Source: Ampullaceana balthica (Eukaryota > Mollusca > Gastropoda > Lymnaeidae). Taken from it: a stretch of 64,000 nt of DNA. Position numbers and translations under genes: made by a program. Location of the stretch: positions 434,001 to 498,000 of the forward strand of contig CALYLW010000438.1 of the NCBI GenBank assembly GCA_944989445.1, written 5' to 3'. Under the pieces are notes generated by a model. That model had not been told where the DNA came from. It did not search any database and worked only from the letters and a program-made list of their open reading frames with translations. Positions 55,115 through 64,000 of this stretch are shown in pieces (position 1 is the stretch's first letter; every line of letters starts with the position of its first letter).

Positions 55115-56275
55115 TAATTCTGTCAATAAATGGCAGATCTTGTATGTCAATAAATGGCAGATCTTGTATGTCAATAAATGACAGACCTTGTATGTCCATT
55201 AAAGGCAGATCTTGTATGTCAATAAATGGCAGATCTTGTATGTCAATAAATGACAGATCTTGTATGTCAATAAATGGCAGATCTTGTATGTCCATTAAAG
55301 GCAGATCTTGTATGTCAATAAATGGCAGATCTTGTATGTCAATAAATGGCAGATCTTGTATGTCAATAAATGGCAGACCTTGTATGTCAATAAATGACAG
55401 ACCTTGTATGTCAATAAATGGCAGATCTTGTATGTCAATAAATGGCAGACCTTGTATGTCAATAAATGACAGACCTTGTATGTCGATAAATGACAGACCT
55501 TGTATGTCCATTAAAGGCAGATCTTGTATGTCAATAAATGGCAGATCGTGTATGTCAATAAATGACAGACCTTGTATGTCTATTAAAGGCAGATCTTGTA
55601 TGTCAATAAATGGCAGATCTTGTATGTCAATAAATGACAGACCTTGTATGTTCATTAAAGGCAGATCTTGTATGTTAATAAATGACAGACCTTGTATGTC
55701 CATTAAAGGCAGATCTTGTATGTCAATAAATGGCAGATCTTGTATGTCAATAAATGACAGATCTTGTATGTCAATAAATGGCAGATCTTGTATGTCCATT
55801 AAAGGCAGATCTTGTATGTCAATAAATGTCAGATCTTGTATGTCAATAAATGACAGACCTTGTATGTCCATTAAAGGCAGATCTTGTATGTCAATAAATG
55901 GCAGATCTTGTATGTCAATAAATGATAGACCTTGTATGTCCATTAAAGGCAGATCTTGTATGTCAATAAATTGCAGATCTTGTATGTCAATAAATGGCAG
56001 ATCTTGTATGTCAATAAATGGCAGATCTTGTATGTCCATTAAAGGCAGATCTTGTATGTCAATAAATGACAGATCTTGCTAGATCTTGTAAGTCAATAAA
56101 TTGAAGACCTTGTATGTCAATAAATTGACGATCTTGTATGTCAATAAATGGCACATCTTGTATGTCAATAAATAGCAGATCTTTTATGTCACTAAATGGA
56201 AGATCTTGTATGTTAATAAATAGCAGATATTTCATCATAATTTTATGTCACTAAATGGAAGATCTTGTATGTGAA
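55115..56275. repeat. 24-base minisatellite (GGCAGATCTTGTATGTCAAT)
   Basis: About 46 units of GGCAGATCTTGTATGTCAAT plus AAAT, most with a BglII site; variants carry ACAGACC or CCATTAAA. Because 24 is a multiple of three, both strands are open for over 300 codons as eight-residue repeats; I treat these as by-products. The end of the array becomes irregular and stops shortly before the MTCL exon 2 acceptor. Confidence 0.97.
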
Positions 56276-56314
56276 TAAATAGCAGATGTTTTATGTCCAC
56301 TCTTGTGTCTGCAG

Positions 56315-56392
56315 GTAGCAGACCTCCGACAGCAGCTCAAAGAGGCCAGGGGAAGTAACAACAACAAAGATTCCTCTTCACCGGATAGAAAG
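56315..56392 (+). CDS. MTCL-like gene, exon 2 (26 codons)
   Basis: A 78-base exon between a polypyrimidine-CTGCAG acceptor and an AAG|GTAAGT donor. Read in phase 0 it encodes VADLRQQLKEARGSNNNKDS then SSPDRK. Joined to exon 1 (which ends EIDKLRDI, phase 0) it keeps the heptad pattern (I-x2-V-x2-L-x3-L) of the coiled coil before a Ser/Asn-rich turn. Both consensus sites, the matching phases and the continued heptads support it. It is too short to stand out as an open frame. Further exons must lie beyond, probably outside the window. Confidence 0.85.
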
Positions 56393-56412
56393 GTAAGTAC
56401 AGAAGGTTCTGA

Positions 56413-56413
<1 letters not shown>

Positions 56414-56496
<83 letters not shown>

Positions 56497-56502
56497 GAGA
56501 GA
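56414..56502. repeat. (GA)n microsatellite beside exon 2 donor
   Basis: About 43 GA dinucleotides starting 22 bases downstream of the exon 2 donor, followed by (TA)n. Leucine/serine open frames on the minus strand are artefacts. Confidence 0.98.
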
Positions 56503-57096
56503 TATATATATAGATAGCAAGGAAGAGATGGTATGGTATAGACAAATAGAGCTGGCCTTATCATTCATCAATGGGTGAGGGGTAGTGTATTGAAATATAG
56601 AGGATTTATTTTGAGACTTTAAACTATTTCTGTGACTCTCTTTACAACAGATGCCAGGTGTTGAACACTAGCTCATTGAATTGCAATGATAAATGGTCAA
56701 AGGGATATAGCCAGGTTACATAGGTGTGGGAGTATTGGTATAGGCAAATTGCCTTAATTATAATTGTGTAGATATGGGCGTATGTTGTCTCGGTTTAGGT
56801 TTAGGTGTATTGGTAAAAGAGTTTGATGTAGGTGTATCAGTTTAAGTGTATAGCAGTAGGTGTATCTTTATAGGCGTATACAAAGTTTAGGGCGCTTCCA
56901 GTAATGGTTGTACTTTCGTATGCATACAGGAGAAGTTGCACTCTTGTAAGGGTACTAGACTAAGAGTAGGCGTTCTCTTGTTATTGTTTGGACGTTTTTT
57001 TTTATAGTTGAAGGGTAGCAGTTCTTTTGGCTTATAATCACAATCTACGAACAAGCAGTTGATAACGTCATATTCATGACATGTTGTCCTGTTAGC

Positions 57097-57630
57097 TCTC
57101 TGATATCTTAACTGTCGGATATCTTAACTGTCTGATATCTTACCTGTCTGATATCTTACCTGTCTGATATCTTACCTGTCTGATATCTTACCTGTCTGAT
57201 ATCTTATCTGTCTGATATCTTACCTGTCTGATACCTTACCTGCCTGATATCTTACCTGTCTGATATCTTACCTGTCTGATATCTTACCTGCCTGATATCT
57301 TACCTGTCTGATATCTTACCTGTCTGATATCTTATCTGCCTGATATCTTACCTGTCTGATATCTTATCTGTCTGATATCTTACCTGTATGATATCTTACC
57401 TGTCTGATATTGCACCTGTCTGATGTCGCACCTGTTGATATATATTATCTGATATCTTACCTGTCTGATATTTTACCTGTCTGGTATCTTTCGTGTCTTA
57501 TATCTTACCTGTCTGGTATCTTTCCTGTCTTATATCTTACCTGTCTGGTATCTTACCTGTCTGGTATCTTACCTGTCTGGTATCTTTCCTGTCTTATATC
57601 TTACCTGTCTGATATCTTACCTGTGATCTT
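57097..57630. repeat. 16-base minisatellite (CTGATATCTTACCTGT)
   Basis: About 33 units of CTGATATCTTACCTGT, most with an EcoRV-type GATATC. The second half shifts to CTGGTATCTT and TTATATCTT variants. Confidence 0.97.
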
Positions 57631-59794
57631 CATCTCGTAAGTGTCTGCTGGGTTTTGGCTTTAAAGGTCGTTAAGTTCAATAACAAAGTATCCACTTCTG
57701 ATAAGCTGGATGTATTAGAGACGGTGTGCGATGTTTCTCAATTGAATACAGTCAGTTTCTGATCTAGTGGCACTGAAAGTATTTCTTCTGAATATTTTGT
57801 GTGCATTTCAATTTGTCAATGATGGCGCACAAGCAAAGATTACCCGTCACGAAATAAGTTGAACAAGATTAAGTTTTTCGGCAATGCTCATCATAGCGTA
57901 ATGAATTAGGACGCTCGCCCCAGGCGGACAACGAATTTCTTTACACGTTAAATTTATTTGGTTTTAATTTGAGGACCCTTATAACAATGTTAAGACTTTC
58001 AAGGTTTAAGTAACCAAACCATAAAATGATGCTTTCAGAAACTCAACTCGAAATGATGACACACATTCTACGTGATTGACCTCATGTTTTACACACGTGA
58101 ATTTCCACGCGATATTTCCCAATGAAACATTTTTGTTGAGTGAGTCACATGTAAAACTATGGGGGAAAAAGGACAAAAAAAGCAATTCCCTCTGTCTAAT
58201 ATATACGACAGCCACTTTCATCTGTACACGTGAGTTTAGTTTACGCTATGTGTGAGCTGGTGCCCATGTGTTAGGGTGTTTTTGGACATCTGTTACACAC
58301 CACACTACCATGTCATTAAACTTTGCCATTCGCAAGTTAATTACTGCTACACGCTGAGGTCTCAACAATGAGATGTCTATCACCGAGGCAGAGATATATA
58401 TATATAATAAAGGGGTGGGTAGGGCTATCACAGCTGTTAATGTCATACAAATCTCTAAATGCCTATATTGTATCGATGTTTGAGAATTTAGTATCTTTAT
58501 TAAATGGAAAATATTTTATTTGTATCTAAAACAAATAAAAATTGAGTGTACTCTCATTCTTACAAGTTTGAGCGAGCACTCCTATAACCCCGTCCTAGTA
58601 TCTCATTTAGTTTTAATTAAACGAGTGATTAGCAAGTTTAAAAAAATGTTGCATTGATTTTAAAACCTATTTCTATAGAAGTGTGTGTGTGTGGGGTGGG
58701 TGGTGGTATATTTGTTTAATTTGATCGTTAGGAGGGATTAGTGGGTCCCTGAGAAGTTCTTGTTTTGAGAACCACTGATGTATACCTCTCATCCGTTGGG
58801 ATTGAAATGTTGAATTCGTTTTACAATAACATAAACAACGCGTTAGAGTTTGGCTTGGGGTGGGGAGGGAATAAGACAGGGGGAGAGGCTGGTGGTATAA
58901 TTATTATTGTTTGAAAGAGTTCTTTAAAGTTCCGCTCTGTACAGCAGTAACACTGGACACGTGATAGGGTGGAAATTCAACCAATTTTTTTACAAACATT
59001 TATATCATTAATTAGTAACAATTAATTAACAGTTTAATAAACAACATGTCAAAGGAAATAATTTGAAAGCCACCCCTAGCCATTTGTTTTAGTATCAAAA
59101 AATTTGGCAAGTTTTCTGTCTGGGAATGTTGTATCTTGTTTTGTTTTGTGATGTAGACTAGCCAATCAGCATCGAGCCTTTCAAGAATGACACCTAGAAA
59201 ATGTTGATGACATGTGCTGTCTTTGATTCCCTAGTTAGAAAGAGTGCCCCCATCTACTCAGATCTTAATGCCATCATTACTAACACCACCATCTTAATTA
59301 AATAGTTACCCTATCTCATTGCTACTGCCATGTCTTTAAATTAAATCAATTGAAATGCGTTGAGTTTGGATGAAGATGACTTTCTTATATTCATTTCCTC
59401 TGAGCTTTACTCAGAATACAATGACATTTTTCTTTATGATATGACAGTCTTTGTTGAATTCTATTTTACCCGCTCTTAAAGAGAACCAAAATTTCCCGTT
59501 TAGAAAATACTCAATTTTTTTATTGACATAAAGTATGTGTATGTATTATGTTGTACAAACTAAAGGCCCAAAGACTTATGAATGAAACAGATACGATGTT
59601 TTAATGTTATTTAAAAGTATAGTGGTAGGAAGTGTCAATTGTCAGTGTAGGGATTGATTATCTTTGCAACACGAGTTCCGCTACACAGTTAGTGGTCGCT
59701 GTAAATCAGGGGGAATTGAGAGCATCGCAACTTCTTACCCCGCTCAGCCCTAAACTGTAGTTGTAGATAGTCTCAGGCGATGCTGATCATCCTG

Positions 59795-60482
59795 TCAAAA
59801 CAAACATAGGGAGGACCACCAATTAATAGCTAACATAGGGAGGACCACCAATTAATAGCTAACATAGGGAGGACCACCAATTAATAGCTAACATAGGGAG
59901 GGCCACCAATTAATAGCTAACATAGGGAGGGCCACCAATTAATAGCTAACATAGGGAGGACCACCATTTAATAGCTAACATATGGAGGACCACCAATTAA
60001 TAGCTAGCATATGGAGGGCCACCAATTAGTAGAAAAATAGGGAGGACCACCAATTAGTAGCTAATATAGGGAGGACCACCAATTAATAGCTAACATAGGG
60101 AGGGCCACCAATTAATAGCTAACATAGGGAGGACCACCAATTAGTAGCTAACATAGGGAGGACCACCAATTAGTAGCTAACATAGGGAGGACCACCAATT
60201 AATAGCTAACATAGGGAGGGCCACCAATTAGTAGCTAACATAGGGAGGGCCACCAATTAGTAGCTAACATAGGGAGTACCACCAATTAGTAGCTAACATA
60301 GGGAGGACCACCAATTAGTAGCTAACATAGGGTAGGACCACCAATTAATAGCTAACATAGGGAGGGACCACCAATTAGTAACTAACATAGGGTAGGACCA
60401 CCAATTAATAGCTAACATATAGGGAGGGCCACTTATCAGTAGAAAAGATAGGGCGGGACCAACAGTTAGTAGCTAACATAGT
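59795..60482. repeat. 29-base minisatellite (TAACATAGGGAGGACCACCA)
   Basis: About 23 units of TAACATAGGGAGGACCACCA plus ATTAATAGC, with GGGCCACC and ATTAGTAGC variants in blocks. Confidence 0.97.
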
Positions 60483-60874
60483 AAAAGAACTAAAAAAATT
60501 AGCAAAACAGTATGCACTATCAGTAGCACATAAACACGACGGTTAGTTAGTCGCTTTCTTTCCAGGGATTTACCGACACGCTAATGAGTACATCGGCTAA
60601 TAAAGATTCAAGAATCACATTAGGTTAGTCTAGTAAACTCTAGTAGCTGCTTGTAACTTGTAGGTAAGTGTTAACACGATGAGTAAGATGACTCTTCATC
60701 TTGTTACACCATCAGAGACATGACGGCACAGATCATCAGTTAGTATGGCGCAACACAGCATCAAATCCAAGGGCAATAATAGGGTTAAAATTCGCAATTT
60801 TAGGTCCATTTCAAAATGATTTGTTTGCAATTATTCAAGTTCAAGGTCCCTTTTAATTTTTTACAGGTTCTCTC

Positions 60875-61002
60875 AGGCATCTACACTAGATCTATCGACT
60901 GAATTAGCCTTCTGCACTCGATCTATCGACTGAATTAGCCATCTGCACTCGATCTATCGACTGAATTAGCCATCTACACTCGATCTATCGACTGAAATAG
61001 CC
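60875..61002. repeat. 31-base repeat (CTATCGACTGAATTAGCCAT)
   Basis: Four units of CTATCGACTGAATTAGCCAT plus CTGCACTCGAT. Confidence 0.93.
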
Positions 61003-61136
61003 ATGAGACGAAACTGCAAAGAAATCATTCGCAACCGGCTCAATTTTTCTAAAGATGGCGACTCAACATATGCTTTCAACTTTAAAACGTCCCTTTCTTG
61101 TGATAAATTAAAAACGAAAGTGTTTTTGTTTCTTTC

Positions 61137-61331
61137 AGGGGCGTACCCAGTTATAAAATGTGGTGCTACACGAAATTTTACTTGCTTAGTCATTAAATGA
61201 TGTCCAAATATTTTTTCCTCGCTTCAGACCATTTTTAATGACCATTTCCCCCCACCACAAACATTTCACCAGCATAGCCAAAGCCAAAATAATGAAGCAT
61301 TTTCACCCACTCGCCTGGGTGCGCCACTGAC
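61137..61331. mobile_element. Probable hAT-like MITE
   Basis: The left end CAGGGGCGTACCCAG and the right end CTGGGTGCGCCACTG are imperfect inverted repeats of a common hAT end type. The flanking 8-mers do not match, so the boundaries or the call may be off. Confidence 0.5.
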
Positions 61332-62059
61332 TGTATCAAATTATGTACATAAAATAAATGTAGCTTAGTGCGTGTAAATAATTGTCTTTCTTTTAATAAT
61401 TTATTTATTTTTAAAATTTAATGGTCTGAGTTTAAACTAAATCATTTGTTTGTTTGTTAATATAAGCTTTGTATATTTTCAATTAAATTTGATACATGTT
61501 TTACAATATTTTAATATTAGCTATCAGAACTTTTAAGAGTGAGATATTTTTTCTGTTAATTCTTCAAGAAGCAACACCATAATTTATTATTTTTTTTAAA
61601 ATACCAAAGGATTCATTTATTTGAAGTTTTGTTTTTCTGTTACCAATTTATTTATTAATACAATTCTATAGTCTTTCACATTGTGGTAATTCTAATTAAA
61701 GTAACAAGTTTTATTTTCTAATAATGTGTGTCTCTTCGGTTCTGCATTAGCCAAGTTTAATAGTTTTACAACTTCTGTTTGCTATTTTCACGAACATTTT
61801 CCATGAATTCTGTATCTTTCATACGTGTGAATGAATGTTTCGTGAGTTTATTTAAAATAAATATGTTTGTGTTAATCTCTTGATTCGAGCTTAATAAAGA
61901 AAGTCATCTTTTTATCAAACTCAACGCACTTGAAATTTTGCTTCACATTTTTTTGGTTTTCATTAGTTCCTACTCTGCTTGTTATCAATATTGATTTCAA
62001 TATGCATCATTTACAAATGTTTTTTAAAAAAAATGTTATTCCAAGTCACTTCATTTCCC

Positions 62060-62233
62060 CAGGGCCGGCCTAAGGGAAAAGGGGGCCCAGGCGAAGTGAA
62101 TTTGGTGGCCCTAAATGTAATTGAAAAAAATTAATAAATATGGAAAGATTCTTGTGCGAGGCCCCCACTAATGACGAGAGTCATCGGAGGCCCTAGGCGG
62201 CTTCCTAGTTTGCCCATGCCTAAAGCCGGCCAT
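62060..62233. mobile_element. Probable hAT-like MITE (CAGGGCCGGCCTAAG ends)
   Basis: CAGGGCCGGCCTAAGGG on the left and, inverted, CATGGCCGGCTTTAGGC on the right enclose about 170 bases rich in GGCCC blocks. A target duplication is unclear (TTTCCC on the left, TTTTCCC on the right). Confidence 0.6.
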
Positions 62234-62599
62234 GTTTTCCCATAAGATTCCTGAACGTGATTTGTTACCACTTGACGCATGCATTTTTAAATATTTATTT
62301 GTGGCTTAAATACAATGAATGGATAAAAAGTTCCATTAGAAAAGACAAAAATAACTGGATTATAACTGTACATATTATGTACTTTCTAAAATGTTAAAGC
62401 AGGTTTAAGATAATTCGTAGTATTTTAGAAACAGCATAAAATGTGTAAGAACAAATTAGACGGGAGTAGAAAGACAAGAAAAAAAATACAGGGCGATGTA
62501 AGCTGTCAATGTTAAAAATTTAAAATAAAATTATCAGCTGAAATTGCAGACATCAGTTGATACAACCGATATCACAGGTAAAAAAAACAAACATATTGC

Positions 62600-62830
62600 T
62601 AGCTGGCCTCAAAGGTGGTGCTAGATACTGCTGATTGTGCTGTATACCTTCTGGTTAGCTGGCCTCAAAGGTGGTGCTAGATTCTGCTGATTGTGCTGTA
62701 TACCTTCTGGTTAGCTGGCCTCAAAGGTGGTGCTAGATACTGCTGATGGTACTGTAAACCTTCTGGTTAGCTGGCCTCAAAGGTGGTGCCAGATAAAGCT
62801 GATTGTGCTGTATACCTTTTGTACAGCTCC
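62600..62830. repeat. 56-base repeat, about four units
   Basis: TAGCTGGCCTCAAAGGTGGT followed by GCTAGATACTGCTGATTGTG and CTGTATACCTTCTGGT, three full units and one diverged. A 61-codon frame at its end is not a gene. Confidence 0.95.
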
Positions 62831-64000
62831 CCACAAAGTGTGTGAAGATAAATCGATGGTTGACATGCACCCAGATTCACCTTTGGGAGTCTGTAATGTA
62901 AACATCAATTAATAGTCATGATCGTTGTCAAATAAATACATCAAAAATAATAAAATCATCGGTTACAAAGAAAATTGATGGATTTTTAGTGTTACAATTA
63001 AGCTAATTTTTTCAGTTGTAGAACGATTGTAATTGGTTGATAATTGACTAATTATTCTAATTGTACATTTGAACCACAAATACACTCACTTGACCACTAA
63101 TGTATATTATTGAATAGTTAGGCGATACAGTGGTCATTTGACACACATACTAAATATAAAATTGGAAGTAAATTAAAAATCTCGTGTTCAAAATGTATAA
63201 TGAAAAATATTTTTTTAAATGGAAATGAATTCGAAAACTACATGTTAAGACAATGGTACACATATTAATATTAATAATGATTCTATACACCCAAAATAAA
63301 ATACAAAAAATTGTGATATACGGTTGAATTCAGAGAGGCATAAATAGAATGTTTGAGAATTGCTCACAAAAGCAATCAAAACAATCTTTGTGATATAATT
63401 ATGGCATAAATTAAATGATCTATTGTGTAAAACAGAACTATAAATTTAAAAATTAATAACCTAAGTCAGGGTCACTATAAAAGTTCGCTATAATAATAAT
63501 AAGGGTTTCTGAAAATGTTTCTAGTTTTCCGAATTTGTTCAAGTTATGTATTTTACGATAGTTTGATTTCCGGGTTATTGGTAGAATCACAATAAATGAG
63601 TGAGCTTTTCTTTTTTTAAGAGAAATTAATAAAGACGAAATATTAAACAATTAACAATTAAGTTAAAAAAAAAGTCTGTAAGCTTCAGATGACTCTTTTG
63701 AATTTTTTTCTTCTAATTTTTATTGTCATACCTCAAAGAAACAAATAAACAAAAAATTCAAAGGTATTCAATTGCTGAGTATTTTAAATAGATGTGTTTT
63801 AATAAAAATAAAAAATGGCTGCAGTCATTCATGCCCCCCCCCCAAGGTTATAAAAGAAATTTAAAGCAATAGCCGGAGGTGTAAATGTTGGATTGCAAAT
63901 GGATCGATCTGTCCGTACATATTTTGTCAGCTTGACGTCAGACTATGTCAGGGTTGTTCACATACGCTGACCTGGATATGTTGCAACATCCGGGCTACCA

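Larger units (their letters stand above)
43179..56314 (+). other. Intron 1 of the MTCL-like gene (13.1 kb)
   Basis: Bounded by ATT|GTAAGT and a pyrimidine-rich CCACTCTTGTGTCTGCAG acceptor, both phase 0. It holds several minisatellites, two related small MITEs, a GTF2IRD2-like hAT element, a Helitron-like repeat, LINE 3' fragments and a tRNA-like sequence. A 24-base array ends within about 90 bases of the acceptor. Stretches 43260-44460, 51840-52750 and 53440-54180 contain nothing I can name, apart from imperfect CTACAATCCACTGTAACGTC repeats at about 43870-44000. Confidence 0.85.
56393..64000 (+). other. Intron 2 of the MTCL-like gene, running off the window
   Basis: Starts with GTAAGT, then a (GA)n microsatellite. 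It contains minisatellites at 57.1, 59.8, 60.9 and 62.6 kb. Segments 57640-59790, 61330-62055 and 62830-64000 are AT-rich with no gene. Near 58755 GTTTTGAGAACCACTG looks like a solo hAT end. I found no exon I could defend; 60566-60623 is a weak candidate described in the findings. Confidence 0.6.

Noticed and set aside
55092..56082. Over 300 codons open on both strands (MSINGRSC and DIQDLPFI repeats)
   Set aside because: Same cause: a 24-base stop-free unit in an intron.
56251..56571. Leucine/serine-rich minus-strand frames
   Set aside because: Translation of a (GA)n microsatellite.
61003..61200. Overlapping 65- and 75-codon frames
   Set aside because: They span repeat units and a probable MITE end, and no family resemblance is visible.

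Overview
The window is eukaryotic, AT-rich nuclear DNA dominated by transposable elements and minisatellites. Its style suggests a mollusc, most likely a gastropod: spliced genes with long introns, a duplicated PAN plus C-type-lectin gene, and CR1-like, RTE/jockey-like and hAT element remains. The species call is inference; nothing here names it.

The only convincing host gene with an intact reading frame is a plus-strand homologue of the MTCL/SOGA microtubule-crosslinking family. A large coding exon (40431-43178) ends in a phase-0 donor. A 78-base exon (56315-56392), also phase 0, continues the coiled coil after a 13.1 kb intron. The gene runs off the right edge. Two decayed copies of a PAN/C-type-lectin gene lie on the minus strand at 4028-4782 and 21334-22088. 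They sit inside a segmental duplication (copy A about 2100-7590, copy B about 15105-23065), and each is broken by a different one-base frameshift. A tRNA-Val(TAC)-like sequence with a poor acceptor stem is at 47467-47539.

Layout: 1-430 minisatellite; 680-1975 LINE relic and MITE; 2100-7590 copy A, carrying a hAT element whose empty site survives in copy B; 7783-12036 a 4.25 kb hAT element with a perfect 8-base target duplication, containing three further hAT-type insertions and a long hairpin; 12.0-15.1 kb AT-rich DNA, a LINE reverse transcriptase relic and two minisatellites; 15.1-23.1 kb copy B, loaded with a hAT MITE, a pogo/Tigger-like element, a 5'-truncated CR1-like LINE and smaller fragments; 23.2-26.5 kb a broken LINE split by a terminal-inverted-repeat element, with an inverted second copy nearby; 27.4-38.9 kb mostly minisatellites, including a 4.2 kb G-rich 13-base array and a 1.7 kb 27-base array; 39.2-40.1 kb a Helitron-like repeat; 40.4-64 kb the MTCL-like gene, whose introns hold more arrays, a GTF2IRD2-like hAT element and small MITEs.

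I did not find a credible new molecular system. The most informative content is the layered insertion history: at least ten hAT-type insertions with 8-base duplications, several with a paralogous empty site. Next come the hidden MTCL exon and the unusual density of tandem arrays. Long open frames over the arrays (27.4-31.7, 33.9-35.7 and 55.1-56.1 kb) follow from stop-free repeat units and are not treated as genes.
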